A DNA stretch of 64,000 bases from Melioribacteraceae bacterium (GCA_019638015.1 JAHBUP010000001.1:3442424-3506423), one strand, 5' to 3'. Counted from the stretch's first letter, positions 18,739-29,183 are shown. Notes: a model not told the origin generated them from the letters alone. Translations and numbers: made by a program.

Positions 18739-21177
18739 ATGAGCACTGAAAAAAATATTGACGAGTTAGAAAAGCAGAATCAGCTCCTTAAGAAGGAAAT
18801 TGAAAACCTTTCCTCCCTTAAAGATGAGACAATGTTTAAATGTATATTTGAGCTGATTTCAGATAATGCGAGTTTTGGAATTGCTCTTATTAACTCATCG
18901 CGAAAAATTCAGTTTTCCAATTTAGCATTGCAAAAGATGCTCGGTTATACCCAAGATGAATTAAGCGAACTAAATATTGCCGACATCAGCCATCCTAAAG
19001 ACTTCAAAACCGATCAAACGCTATTTAATGAAATACTTGAGGGAAAAAGAGATAGATACACCATTGAAAAAAGATATTTCACAAAAGATGAAAAAGTTGT
19101 TTATGGTAAGCTCACAATAATTAAAATAAAGTCATCTACAAACGAGAAATTTCAGTTCATTTCAATTGTCGAAAATTTAACCGAGCAGAAGCAAGTATCT
19201 GAAAAACTTGCAAAAGAGCAGACACTATTTTATACTCTGCTCGAAAACACCGCAGATACAATTTACTTTAAGGATTTACAGAGCCGGTTTCTCAAGGTAA
19301 ATAAAACTATGGCTGTTAAACATGGTTTTAACGATCCAAATGATGTAATTGGCAAAACAGATTTTGATATGTTTGGGATTGAACATGCTACACAGGCATA
19401 TAATGATGAACAGGAAATAATTCGAACCGGTATTCCCAAAATTGGTATTGAGGAAAAAGAAACCTGGCACGACGGAAGAATTACCTGGGTATCTACCTCA
19501 AAAATGCCTTTATATAGTAGAGCCGGGAAAATAATTGGCACATTTGGTATTACCCGCGACATTACCGAGAAAAAGTTGCTCAACGATAAAATTTTTGAGA
19601 GTGAAAAAGTTTACCGTTCTATTTTCGAAAATTCGCCCGACGGAATGTTTATAATGACCGAGGTAATTATTGACTGTAACCAAGCAATTTGCGAGAAATT
19701 AAAATTTACTCATGATGAGCTGGTAGGTAAAACTCCAGCCGATATTTCACCGGAATTTCAGCCAGATGGCACTCTCTCTGCTGAGGCATCTAAAAATAAA
19801 ATAGAAAACACTCTTAAAGGAATTCCGCAATGGTTTGAATGGAAACATGTTGCAAGCGACGGATCTTTGCTCGATTTTGAGATTTCTCTTAACCCGATGA
19901 CTATCGGCGGGAAAATAACAGTACATGCAACAATGCGCGATATTACCGAGAAGAAAAAGAGAGAAAGAATAAATAATGTGATTTATAAAATTTCTGAAGC
20001 CGCTCTCTCTGTTCAAGATTATGGGTTATTCTTTAAGAAAATTCATAACTCAATTTCTAATTTAATGCCTGCTAAAAATTTTTATATTGCTCTATATAAT
20101 GATCAGAAGCAGGAGTTATCATTCCCCTATTTCGTTGATGAAATCGATCCCCCTCAAAAAACAAAACAAATGGGAAGAGGTCTTACTGAGTATGTAATTA
20201 GAGTAGGAGAGCCAACTCTAGTTGACGCTCATAAAGATCTGGAATTGCGAAGAAGCGGAGAGGTTGATCTGATTGGTGCCCCGCAAGCAATATGGCTGGG
20301 TATTCCTTTAAAAGTAAGTGGCAAAGTTATTGGCGTATTAGTTGTTCAAGATTATGAGAATGAAAAAGCTTATGGGCAGGATGAAATGCAGCTTCTTTCT
20401 TTTGTATGCGATCAGATTTCACAAGTTATTGAACGCGAAAAAAAATCGATCGAAATTAAAAAATTTGCCGATGAGCTAGAGGTGCTAAATTCAACAAAAG
20501 ACAAATTTTTCTCAATTATTGCGCATGATCTTCGCAATCCATTCATAACAATACTTGGATTCTCTGATGTGTTGATAAGTGATTTTACTGAGATGAGTGA
20601 CGACGAAAAAATTTACTATCTCACAGAAATGAAAAAAGCAGCCGAAGTATCACATAACCTTCTTCAAAACCTGCTCCAATGGTCCAGATCGCAAACCGGG
20701 AGAATTGATTTCCATCCAACTTCACTCAATCTTCAAAATATTGTTCGTGAAAACTTAGATTTAGTTTCTGCCATTGCTGAAAGAAAAGAAATTAAACTAG
20801 AGAGCAAGATACCTGATGATACCTTTGTTTTTGCTGATGAAGATATGCTCAATACAATAATTCGTAATTTGATTTCAAATGCTATTAAGTTTACAAAGCG
20901 AAACGGAACAATTAAAATAGGCAGCAAACGAATTGAGGATGTAATTGAAGTTTCAGTAGCAGACAATGGAATTGGAATGAATGAAGAAACCCGGCAAAAG
21001 TTATTTAGAATAGATATGACTCAATCTTCTTTCGGCACCGAGAATGAAGCCGGTACCGGGCTTGGATTAATCCTGTGTAAAGAGTTTGTTGAAAAAAATA
21101 GCGGTCAAATCAGAGTTGAAAGTACACTTGATGTTGGAACTACATTCTATTTTACATTAATCAAGAGCAGCCAATAA
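18739..21177 (+). CDS. soluble PAS-PAS-PAS-GAF histidine kinase
   Basis: 812 aa with no membrane helix. A coiled coil (1-35) leads to three PAS domains (about 40-155, 160-285, 287-410, each ending in an ITEKK-type linker), then a GAF domain (about 415-570; SEAALSVQDYGLFFKK to VVQDYENEKAYGQDE), a HisKA box FFSIIAHDLRNPF with His596, and HATPase motifs NLISNAIKFT, DNGIGM and GTGLGLILCKEF. The second PAS starts AVKHGFNDPNDVIGKTD-like, as in PAS domains of sensor relays. Cytoplasmic ligand or redox sensing is expected. The stop is only 7 bases from the deiodinase-like gene, suggesting joint transcription. Confidence 0.9.
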   Translation: MSTEKNIDELEKQNQLLKKEIENLSSLKDETMFKCIFELISDNASFGIALINSSRKIQFSNLALQKMLGYTQDELSELNIADISHPKDFKTDQTLFNEILEGKRDRYTIEKRYFTKDEKVVYGKLTIIKIKSSTNEKFQFISIVENLTEQKQVSEKLAKEQTLFYTLLENTADTIYFKDLQSRFLKVNKTMAVKHGFNDPNDVIGKTDFDMFGIEHATQAYNDEQEIIRTGIPKIGIEEKETWHDGRITWVSTSKMPLYSRAGKIIGTFGITRDITEKKLLNDKIFESEKVYRSIFENSPDGMFIMTEVIIDCNQAICEKLKFTHDELVGKTPADISPEFQPDGTLSAEASKNKIENTLKGIPQWFEWKHVASDGSLLDFEISLNPMTIGGKITVHATMRDITEKKKRERINNVIYKISEAALSVQDYGLFFKKIHNSISNLMPAKNFYIALYNDQKQELSFPYFVDEIDPPQKTKQMGRGLTEYVIRVGEPTLVDAHKDLELRRSGEVDLIGAPQAIWLGIPLKVSGKVIGVLVVQDYENEKAYGQDEMQLLSFVCDQISQVIEREKKSIEIKKFADELEVLNSTKDKFFSIIAHDLRNPFITILGFSDVLISDFTEMSDDEKIYYLTEMKKAAEVSHNLLQNLLQWSRSQTGRIDFHPTSLNLQNIVRENLDLVSAIAERKEIKLESKIPDDTFVFADEDMLNTIIRNLISNAIKFTKRNGTIKIGSKRIEDVIEVSVADNGIGMNEETRQKLFRIDMTQSSFGTENEAGTGLGLILCKEFVEKNSGQIRVESTLDVGTTFYFTLIKSSQ

Positions 21178-21184
21178 ATTCGGC

Positions 21185-21853
21185 ATGAATTCCCGGAACG
21201 AAATCCCTCTTAATTACCAAACAAAAGAAATTAACGAAATGAAAACTCTCTCAGAAGAGTTCGCGTCATTAATGAAAAGAAGACGCACTGTTCGAAATTT
21301 TTCCGAAAAGACAATTCCAAAAGAAATTATTCGTAATTGCATTCAAGCCGCACTCAACTCACCCAGCGGTGCAAATCAGCAGCCATGGCATTTTGTAATA
21401 ATTTCAAACAATGAAATAAAGAAACAGATAAGAATTGCGGCTGAAAAAGAAGAATATGAGTTTTATAATAGCCGGGCGCCTAAGGAATGGCTTGATGCAT
21501 TAACTCCTCTTGGAACTGATTATTCAAAACCATTTTTAGAAACGGCTCCTTATCTAATTGCAATCTTTGAAAAGAAATATGAGATAAGTGATACGGGTGA
21601 AAAGAAAAAATATTACTATACGAAGGAATCGGTTGGAATTGCATGTGGAATTTTAATTACTGCTTTGCATAATGCCGGAATAGCTACTTTAACACATACT
21701 CCAAGCCCAATGAATTTTTTAAACACAATTCTTAAACGACCAAAGAACGAGAAACCCTTTTTATTACTGGTAGCAGGATTTCCAACCCAGGATACAACCG
21801 TACCTAACATCCAGCGAAAAAATTTTGAGGAAGTTGTTACTGAATTTGAGTAA
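21185..21853 (+). CDS. nitroreductase-fold flavoprotein, iodotyrosine deiodinase-like
   Basis: FMN-dependent nitroreductase-superfamily protein, 222 aa. RRRTVRNFSEKTIP and SPSGANQQPWHFV are the FMN-binding motifs. The middle and C-terminal parts follow the iodotyrosine deiodinase subfamily: WLDALTPLGTDYSKPFLETAP, KYYYTKESVGIACGILITAL, and a PNIQRK-type tail. Glu90, Tyr94 and Lys115 have exactly the spacing (4 and 21) of human Glu157, Tyr161 and Lys182, which bind the zwitterion of halotyrosine. Reductive dehalogenation is therefore a reasonable prediction, from memory of the human sequence. It follows the kinase at 18739 by 7 bases and converges with the barrel gene. Confidence 0.82.
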   Translation: MNSRNEIPLNYQTKEINEMKTLSEEFASLMKRRRTVRNFSEKTIPKEIIRNCIQAALNSPSGANQQPWHFVIISNNEIKKQIRIAAEKEEYEFYNSRAPKEWLDALTPLGTDYSKPFLETAPYLIAIFEKKYEISDTGEKKKYYYTKESVGIACGILITALHNAGIATLTHTPSPMNFLNTILKRPKNEKPFLLLVAGFPTQDTTVPNIQRKNFEEVVTEFE

Positions 21854-21863
21854 TGACCAGATC

Positions 21864-23549
21864 TTACATTTCAAATGACAATTTTACTGTGAAGAGGGAA
21901 TTTTTATTTTTTAATTCTCGTGTAATTTTATTTTCACGAATATACTGGTAATTAAAATCGAAAATAAAATCTCTTATTGGTTCGAAACGGATGCCAGCAG
22001 AAATCATTTGATGATTAATTCTCTCCCCGGATAAGAAATCTATATATCGAGCTTCAATTCCATCTCTGTGAATTACAAAAGGATCACCACCGGCATTATA
22101 ATGTAAATTTCCATCTGGTGTATAAATGTTCTCGCCCGAACGAATTGCACGGAATTCTCCATATAGCGTCATCTTTTCGTTATAATTATAATTTGCCTTC
22201 ACTAAAATTTCATCGGCGTTCGGGCCAATTCTATGACCAAGAACCTGATCCCACGATGTATAAGTATTTCTGAAATTGTAATGGGCATAAACGTAGGGTC
22301 GAATTCTGGTGTATTCTGTTATCAACGATAAATCATCAACACCGAGCGGGGAATACCAGAATGCTCCGATTTGATATGCTGTTTTATTTGTAAATAAATT
22401 TAGTTCTTCGAGATGAGATAATATATTTTCATCCAAAAAGAAAGTGAACTGAAACTCCAAATTATTAAATGCGTGTGTTTGCAGATCAAGCCACACCGCG
22501 CCATTATCTCTATCCTGCAACGACATCTCAACAAACTTGTAGAAAATAAATGGATTTAGATATGCAAGATCGATACCTCTGCCGGAATATATAATTGATT
22601 CACCGAGTCCAAACTCAAGTACATCCTCAAAATTAAGTTTAAATCGGTTTATGGCAATTTGTTTTGTATAATTTTGTTCTCGCTCCCAGATAAATCTACC
22701 CACAGTTGAGGCATGCATTGAAGTAAAACTAAATACGCCATAGTTAAAATTAAACCGAACAAAATCGAGAAGAGCGTGATCTCCGCTTAATATTAATTTT
22801 GATCCATAGCCATAACCCATTTTAGTTTTTTCGCGCCCAATCTGAAAATCGATATTCATATTTTCAACCGGCTGAGTTTGATATTTCAAATATCCCTCGG
22901 CGAAATCGTAATTACCGATATTCTCAACCGCTTCAACAAATTTAAAATTGTAGAGAAGGCGCGGATCAATCTTGGTAGCGAATGATTCTGAACCGCTTAC
23001 CCCCCCTTTTTGAACCGAAAGACTATATCCGAATTTATTTAACAGGGTACCTTTAAATCTTATTCCAATATCATACATTTCAGCGTCCGTTGCAGATGGA
23101 CTAAATCGATGTCCATATTTTATATTACCTAAAATATTAAAGAAGAAAGTTAGCGCGCTGTCTTTGTATATAATTGAATATTTTTTTTTCTCACTCCAGA
23201 ATTCTGAAAATGAATTTGAATATTGTTCACCGCTTCCAAATAACTCAAAGGTATTTAATTTATTTTGATTATAAATATTAAATTCATCAATATACTTCTT
23301 CAGAATTGCCGATTCGGTTGAACTAAGTTCTTTACTCTTTTCATTAATCAATTTTAATTTAGTTAGAACTTCCTCAGCCGACATAGAGGGATTATCGTCA
23401 TGTATTGAATTGATAACCCCTTTTACTTTCATTTCCTTTAAAAAATTATATACTTGATGATCTATAGGCACATTTTCTACCTGCGCATTAATTATAGCTG
23501 AAGTAAAAAATAATATGCCGATAAGTAAATAGATTTTATTCAACTTCAT
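21864..23549 (-). CDS. outer-membrane beta-barrel, Wzi/capsule-assembly-like
   Basis: 561 aa. Signal peptide 1-22 (ends IINAQ). Residues 25-105 are helical with a possible EF-like or SLH-like start, then about 430 residues of alternating amphipathic strands rich in Tyr, Phe and Asp, ending KNSLFTVKLSFEM with a terminal aromatic-strand pattern, typical of an outer-membrane barrel. The general form agrees with the Caps_assemb_Wzi family, but I could not confirm a signature. It follows the POT-like transporter gene by 2 bases, so the two are co-translated; a paired uptake route across both membranes is possible. Confidence 0.6.
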   Translation of the reverse strand: MKLNKIYLLIGILFFTSAIINAQVENVPIDHQVYNFLKEMKVKGVINSIHDDNPSMSAEEVLTKLKLINEKSKELSSTESAILKKYIDEFNIYNQNKLNTFELFGSGEQYSNSFSEFWSEKKKYSIIYKDSALTFFFNILGNIKYGHRFSPSATDAEMYDIGIRFKGTLLNKFGYSLSVQKGGVSGSESFATKIDPRLLYNFKFVEAVENIGNYDFAEGYLKYQTQPVENMNIDFQIGREKTKMGYGYGSKLILSGDHALLDFVRFNFNYGVFSFTSMHASTVGRFIWEREQNYTKQIAINRFKLNFEDVLEFGLGESIIYSGRGIDLAYLNPFIFYKFVEMSLQDRDNGAVWLDLQTHAFNNLEFQFTFFLDENILSHLEELNLFTNKTAYQIGAFWYSPLGVDDLSLITEYTRIRPYVYAHYNFRNTYTSWDQVLGHRIGPNADEILVKANYNYNEKMTLYGEFRAIRSGENIYTPDGNLHYNAGGDPFVIHRDGIEARYIDFLSGERINHQMISAGIRFEPIRDFIFDFNYQYIRENKITRELKNKNSLFTVKLSFEM

Positions 23550-23551
23550 TA

Positions 23552-24841
23552 CTAAACATCCAAATTTTTCGGAGCAAGAAATTTATTAAATAGCAATAAA
23601 CCAATCATTGTGGCCAATCCAATACAACTAAAAATTATCCAGAGTAATGAAGGGTTATTTAAATTATCAACAAAATGAACATAAAGACTTGCACCCAATA
23701 TTCCTCCCACTCCGCTACCTATCACACCGTACAAAAATGAGTAACCAAGGTAAAGCGCTTTTTTGTCTTCGGGAGCAATCAAACCAACATAACTAATGAA
23801 TTTAGGGTGGGCTGTCATCTCACCAATAGAAAAAATCATAATACCAATCATAAATATCCATATATTAGAAGAGATAGCAAGTATTGCCATTCCGGCTGTT
23901 CCCATTGCAATTCCGGTTATCATTGTAGGAAGTGCCTTTGTATTTTTCACAATACTTGAAACGACAATTTGCAGCAAGATTATTGTACCGGCATTAATAA
24001 CGGTAACATGCTCAACATCAAATTTCCAACCCAGATTAATTCCAAAAAAGGCGAATAGTCCATTCACGGCATTGTTGAGTGAAGTAGCATCAACATATGA
24101 TTGAACATACCACAATACCGAATCAAACATTTGGAAATATAGAATCCAGAAACCGGAGTATATTACAATAAGCCCAATAAATCTAAAATCAGTAAGAACC
24201 ATAACCATTCCATTTAATACCTCGGAAAGTTTTTTTGTACTCTCAGGTCGTTTTGGTTCTTTATAAATAAAATAATTGGGTATTAGCATCGATGCTGTTC
24301 CAATAGCTGAAGCCAGCATTACATATTCCCACCCAAAAGTATTTTTAATATAAGGGACCAAGATTAATGGGAATAAAAATGCGCCAAGATTTATTGACCA
24401 GTAAAAAATTCCAAATCCAACAGTGCTGTTTTTTTCATTTGTCTCACGAGCTATAGTTCCGGAAATCATTGGTTTAAAGGCGCCCGCTCCAAAGGCCATA
24501 ATAATAAGACTCGCAAACACCATTGCGTATTCTGTAGTTTGACTTGTTAAAAAATAGCCGAGCCCTAAAAATATAAACGCGAATGTTAGCGTTTTGCGAT
24601 AGCCGTATCTATCGCCAATAGCCCCAGATAGAATTGGAAGAATATACAAAAGAGGTTGAATTGTGCTTTTAATTACTCCCACACTCTCTTTGGTAAAATT
24701 TAATTGATCAACCATATAAACCGATAGAATACTCATCATTCCATAATATGAGCCCCGTTCAAAAAACTCCATTGTTATTACTGTCCAAAAGTTCTTTGAG
24801 AAGGATTTGAAAATGTTAGTTTTAGTAGGAGTGTCAGCCAT
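23552..24841 (-). CDS. POT/PTR-like MFS transporter
   Basis: 429 aa with about 12 membrane helices. The start has the proton-dependent oligopeptide transporter signature EFFERGSYYG (ExxER, first helix), and GDRYGYRKTL is the MFS loop 2-3 motif. PKFISYVGLIAPEDKKALYLGYSFLYG in the C-terminal half is POT-like; the protein is somewhat shorter than usual POT members (450-500). Peptide uptake with protons is the likely role, fitting an organism that also secretes a dipeptidyl-peptidase. First gene of a two-gene unit with the barrel protein at 21864. Confidence 0.78.
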   Translation of the reverse strand: MADTPTKTNIFKSFSKNFWTVITMEFFERGSYYGMMSILSVYMVDQLNFTKESVGVIKSTIQPLLYILPILSGAIGDRYGYRKTLTFAFIFLGLGYFLTSQTTEYAMVFASLIIMAFGAGAFKPMISGTIARETNEKNSTVGFGIFYWSINLGAFLFPLILVPYIKNTFGWEYVMLASAIGTASMLIPNYFIYKEPKRPESTKKLSEVLNGMVMVLTDFRFIGLIVIYSGFWILYFQMFDSVLWYVQSYVDATSLNNAVNGLFAFFGINLGWKFDVEHVTVINAGTIILLQIVVSSIVKNTKALPTMITGIAMGTAGMAILAISSNIWIFMIGIMIFSIGEMTAHPKFISYVGLIAPEDKKALYLGYSFLYGVIGSGVGGILGASLYVHFVDNLNNPSLLWIIFSCIGLATMIGLLLFNKFLAPKNLDV

Positions 24842-24908
24842 TATTGCTCCATGATAATTGATTGTAATTATTAATAAGGGAAATAGATATTGGATGGAAA
24901 TATATAAA

Positions 24909-24952
24909 AAAGCCCGATTCTCTCCCTAAAATTTTAGAGACAAAATCGGGTT
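24909..24952 (-). terminator. terminator of the RND efflux operon
   Basis: On the minus strand AAACCCGATT pairs with AATCGGGCTT (one mismatch-type G-T position) around an inner AT-rich palindrome CTAAAATTTTAG (24925-24936), followed by a run of six T. It lies between the stop of the RND pump (24979) and the start of the POT-like gene (24841). Confidence 0.75.
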
Positions 24953-24978
24953 TCTTAAATATAATCCTATACTAAATT

Positions 24979-27900
24979 CTATTTAACAGAAACAACTCCT
25001 CCTTCATCAACATTAATTGAATCATTCTCTTTCTCTTCAGCAACAACATTACTAACAGTCTTAGTTTTTTCAGAAAAATAGGAGTAGATAGCCGGTATAA
25101 CAAATAATGTTAAAGAGGTAGAAAAAATTAAACCGCCAATAACCGCAATACCCATTGAAACACGACTTTCAGAACCTGCACCGAGTGCCAGAGCTATCGG
25201 GAGTGTTCCAAGAATGGTTGATAAGCTAGTCATTAATATTGGACGAAGTCGCAAACTTGCGGCTTCTTTTACAGCTTCTATAACAGATAAGCCTTGGGCT
25301 TTTTTCTGATTCGCGAACTCTACAATTAATATTCCGTTTTTAGTAACCAGCCCGATTAACATTATTTGCCCAATTTGACTAAAAATATTGAGGGTTTGAT
25401 TAAAGTACCAAAGTGAAATAATGGCACCCGCAATAGCAAGAGGAACAGTGAACATTATAATGAATGGATCGCGGAAACTTTCAAATTGAGCTGCAAGTGT
25501 TAGATAAATCAGTATCAAAGCCAATGCAAAAGTGAAAAGTAAACTGGATGAACTTTCCACAAAATCCTTTGATGCTCCCTCAAGCGTTGTAGAATATGAA
25601 TCATCCAGCACCTTATCGGCAATTCTATCCATAGCTTTAATTCCATCGCCAATAGTTTTGCCGGGGGCTAAACTTGCAGATACTGTTGCGCTTGCATATC
25701 TGTTGAAGCGAAACAATTGAGGAGGACTGCTTCTTTCGGTAAGAGTTACGAGGTTATCAATTTGTATTAATTGTCCTCTTGTATTTCGAACAAATAAGGT
25801 CGTAAGATCAATAGGTTTATTTCTGTTTTCCCGTGTTACCTGTCCAATAACCTGATATTGTTTTCCATTCATTACAAAAAACCCGAATCGCTGTCCGCTG
25901 AATGCCAGTTGAAGAGTCTGAGAAATATCAAGTGCAGATACACCTAACTCTCTAGCTTTAGTTCTATTAATTTCTACGACTATTTCAGGTTTATTGAATT
26001 TTAGATTTATATCAACATTTGCGAAAGTGGGATCGAATTGAGCTTCCTCTAAAAATTTTGGAACGGCGGTTCTCAATCTTTCGATATCTGGTGCTTGAAT
26101 TACATATTGAACCGGAAGTCCGCCTCGTCTTGTAGAAATTGATTGGCTCTGCACAACAAATGATCTGGCATCATTTAATTTTCTTGTAATTCCGGTAACC
26201 TGCTCAGCAATCTCCTGCTGTGATCGGGTTCGTTTCTCAACCTCTACTAAAATTAGTCGAACAAATCCACTATTTGAAGAACCTCCCCCACCGCCTCCTG
26301 CTGTTACGGCTATCATCGATTCTGTTTCTTTAACAGCATTTTTCAGAATGTCTGACATATTCAATAAATATCTATCCATCAACTCAAATGAAGTCCCTTC
26401 AGGCATTGTAGATTGTACTCTAATATCGCCTCTATCTTCAATCGGAGCTAATTCCGATTGAAGCTGGGATCCAAAAATAAAAGCAAATAGAAGTGATGCA
26501 CCCATAATAACAAAGGCAAGCCATCGTTTTCCCATAAATGCATTTAGAGCTCTTTGATATTGAGTTTCAAGTCCGGAAAAGAATGGCTCGGTTTTATAAT
26601 AGAACCAGCTATGTTTTTCTTTAGTCTTTAAAATTTTTGAACTGAGCATTGGTGTTAATGTAAGAGCCACAAATGAAGAGATAATAACTGAACCGGCAAT
26701 CACAACTCCAAACTCAACAAATAATTGCCCTGTAATTCCCTCTAAAAACATTATAGGTAGAAAGACCGCAGCGAGAGCAATAGTAGTGGAAATTACCGCA
26801 AAAAAGATTTCAGAAGCTCCTTTTGTGCTAGCTTCCACCGGAGCCATCCCGGCTTCAACTTTTTTATAAATATTTTCCATTACCACAATTGCGTCATCCA
26901 CTACTATCCCTATCGCCAATACAATTCCAAGTAATGTAAGTACATTGATTGAGAAGTCGGCAATATACATTATAAAAAATGTACCGATTAATGATACAGG
27001 AATAGCAATAATTGGAATTAATGTTGTTCTCCAATCGCGTAAGAAAAGAAATATTATAAGTATAACGAGAGCAAATGCCAGCAGAATTGTTTCCTGAACT
27101 TCCTTAATTGAGGATCGAATATACTTTGTAACATCAAAACCAATTCCCAATTGAACATCTTCAGGTAAATCTTTTTTGATCTGTTCAATTCTTTTATAAA
27201 ATTCATCTGCTATTTGAATAAAATTAGCACCGGGTTGTGGAATGAGCACAATACCAATCATTGGAATGCCGTCTCGTCTTAGAATTGATCGATCATTTTC
27301 GGGGTACAATTCAGCAGTTCCCACATCTCTAAATCGCACAATTATTCCGGATGATTCTCTAATTATAAGATTATTAAATTCTTCTACGGTAGTTAATCTG
27401 CCTAAAGTTCGAACTGTTAATTCAGTATTGTTTCCTTCAATTCTCCCAGAAGGAAGTTCAATGTTTTCTCTGTTGAGGGCATTTCGTATATCTAGAGGGG
27501 TTACACTGTAAGCCGCTAATTTAGCCGGATCCATCCACAGACGCATCGAATATCGTCTTTCACCCCATATAGCAACCTGACTTACGCCCGGTATTGTCTG
27601 CAATCTTTCCTTAAAAATATTTTGCCCAATATCTGAAAGTTCAAGTAGATTTTTTTTATTGCTTTGTACGTTTAAGAAAACTATCGGCACAGCATCGGCA
27701 TCTGCTTTTGAAACAGTTGGCGGATCAACATCGGGGGGAAGATTTCTTTGAGCGCGTGAGACACGGTCTCTAACATCATTTGCGGCGGCTTCCATATCAA
27801 CCGACACATCAAACTCAACTGTAATATTACTTCTTCCGTCACGACTAGTTGAGGTGAGTGATCGAATTCCGGCTATACCATTAATCTGTTCTTCGAGCGG

Positions 27901-28095
27901 TTCAGTAATCTGAGATTCTATAACGTCTGCGTTTGCGCCCGCATATCCGGTTGATACATTTATTATCGGCGGGTCAATACTGGGATATTCACGTATGCCC
28001 AGGTAGGTAAATCCAATAACACCAAATAAAACAATGGTAATAGACATAACTATTGCCAGAACGGGTCTTCGTATACTTACTGATGATAAACTCAT
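24979..28095 (-). CDS. RND multidrug efflux pump (HAE-1/AcrB type)
   Basis: Proton-driven inner-membrane exporter of the AcrB type, 1038 aa. It has the 12-helix pattern: helix 1 at about 11-30, helices 2-6 from about 335 and 7-12 from about 850 to 1010. GIVVDDAIVVMENIYKK in helix 4 carries the paired Asp of the proton relay; EYPSIDPPIINVSTGYAGA and PEGTSFELMDRY are family motifs. A glycine stretch (TAGGGGGGSSNSG) sits in the porter domain. It follows its adaptor gene by 26 bases. No TolC-like outer-membrane gene is in the window, so the pump must share one from elsewhere. Substrate unknown. Confidence 0.93.
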   Translation of the reverse strand: MSLSSVSIRRPVLAIVMSITIVLFGVIGFTYLGIREYPSIDPPIINVSTGYAGANADVIESQITEPLEEQINGIAGIRSLTSTSRDGRSNITVEFDVSVDMEAAANDVRDRVSRAQRNLPPDVDPPTVSKADADAVPIVFLNVQSNKKNLLELSDIGQNIFKERLQTIPGVSQVAIWGERRYSMRLWMDPAKLAAYSVTPLDIRNALNRENIELPSGRIEGNNTELTVRTLGRLTTVEEFNNLIIRESSGIIVRFRDVGTAELYPENDRSILRRDGIPMIGIVLIPQPGANFIQIADEFYKRIEQIKKDLPEDVQLGIGFDVTKYIRSSIKEVQETILLAFALVILIIFLFLRDWRTTLIPIIAIPVSLIGTFFIMYIADFSINVLTLLGIVLAIGIVVDDAIVVMENIYKKVEAGMAPVEASTKGASEIFFAVISTTIALAAVFLPIMFLEGITGQLFVEFGVVIAGSVIISSFVALTLTPMLSSKILKTKEKHSWFYYKTEPFFSGLETQYQRALNAFMGKRWLAFVIMGASLLFAFIFGSQLQSELAPIEDRGDIRVQSTMPEGTSFELMDRYLLNMSDILKNAVKETESMIAVTAGGGGGGSSNSGFVRLILVEVEKRTRSQQEIAEQVTGITRKLNDARSFVVQSQSISTRRGGLPVQYVIQAPDIERLRTAVPKFLEEAQFDPTFANVDINLKFNKPEIVVEINRTKARELGVSALDISQTLQLAFSGQRFGFFVMNGKQYQVIGQVTRENRNKPIDLTTLFVRNTRGQLIQIDNLVTLTERSSPPQLFRFNRYASATVSASLAPGKTIGDGIKAMDRIADKVLDDSYSTTLEGASKDFVESSSSLLFTFALALILIYLTLAAQFESFRDPFIIMFTVPLAIAGAIISLWYFNQTLNIFSQIGQIMLIGLVTKNGILIVEFANQKKAQGLSVIEAVKEAASLRLRPILMTSLSTILGTLPIALALGAGSESRVSMGIAVIGGLIFSTSLTLFVIPAIYSYFSEKTKTVSNVVAEEKENDSINVDEGGVVSVK

Positions 28096-28121
28096 GAATA
28101 TATTTTCCTATTCCAAAATTT

Positions 28122-29183
28122 TTATAATTTAATTTTAACAGGAGCATTCGGGCGAATTTGAATTATTCCGGAAGTTATAATTGTATCGCCGACATTTAAT
28201 CCCGCAGTTATTTGAATTTCTTTTTCGGTTCGAATTCCTGAAGTAACTTTTTGCAGAACAGCTTTTCCATTTTTATAAACGAAAAGATTATCTCCTGCGA
28301 TATCGGGCACAATAAGATCAGTAGTTACCAGTATCGCTTGTTTTATATCTTCAAGAACAATATCAATTTCTACATAAGAGCCTGGGGTAAGTTCATTTCT
28401 TTCATTAGGAATCATCGCCCTAACTTGAACCGTCCTAGTATTTAAATCTATTTTCGGTTCAACTGCATAAATTTTTCCGGAATATTGTTTGCCGGTGGAA
28501 GTTAATTTCACATAAATCGTTTTACCTTCTTTAATCATTCCAAAATATTTTTGAGGGACTGAGAAATCTACCTTAATGGGATTAATGCTTTGAAGATTTG
28601 CGATTCTTGTTTGAGAGGAAATATAACTACCTATACTAACTGTTCTTAATCCAATTACTCCATCAAATGGAGCCCTAATTTCTGTTTTTTCTATTTGGGC
28701 TTCGGTAAACTCAACATCAGCTAAAACTGTATTCAACTCACTCAACACAACATCATATTCCTGCTGACTCGTAAGATTCTTCTCTAGCAATTGTTTGTAA
28801 CGGTACTCTTTATCTTTGGCCAAGCTCTCACGTGATTTGTTTTTCTTCAATGTAGCTTGAAGTTCAGAATCATTAATTTTTACGAGTAGATCACCTTTTT
28901 TAACTCTCTTGCCTTCGACAAATAGTATTTGAGTTATTTTACCGGAAATTTCACTCCTTAACTCAACTTCTTCATTACTTAATAAAGTGCCGTTTGAAGT
29001 AATTTTATTTTGTAGCGGTTTATATTGAACAATCAGTCCATTTACGTTTACCGGTCTCATTCCGGGCTTTGGTGCTGTCTCATCTTCTTCACTAGAGCTG
29101 TTAAAATTAATTTTGGGTATTATAATTATTGCCAACACAACGGTAATAGCACTCCAAATGATAATCTTTTTTCCGTTTTTCAT
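28122..29183 (-). CDS. RND periplasmic adaptor (AcrA/MexA type)
   Basis: Membrane-fusion protein linking the RND pump to an outer-membrane channel. 353 aa: an N-terminal anchor helix (residues 6-25) without a lipobox, the biotinyl-lipoyl-like half motif SGKITQILFVEGKRVKKGDLLVKIND (seen across about 88-113), a short coiled-coil hairpin (about 118-155), the second lipoyl half IRAPFDGVIGLR, then beta-barrel and membrane-proximal domains. Operon order is adaptor then pump, as usual. About 190 bases separate it from the next gene upstream of no related function. Confidence 0.92.
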   Translation of the reverse strand: MKNGKKIIIWSAITVVLAIIIIPKINFNSSSEEDETAPKPGMRPVNVNGLIVQYKPLQNKITSNGTLLSNEEVELRSEISGKITQILFVEGKRVKKGDLLVKINDSELQATLKKNKSRESLAKDKEYRYKQLLEKNLTSQQEYDVVLSELNTVLADVEFTEAQIEKTEIRAPFDGVIGLRTVSIGSYISSQTRIANLQSINPIKVDFSVPQKYFGMIKEGKTIYVKLTSTGKQYSGKIYAVEPKIDLNTRTVQVRAMIPNERNELTPGSYVEIDIVLEDIKQAILVTTDLIVPDIAGDNLFVYKNGKAVLQKVTSGIRTEKEIQITAGLNVGDTIITSGIIQIRPNAPVKIKL

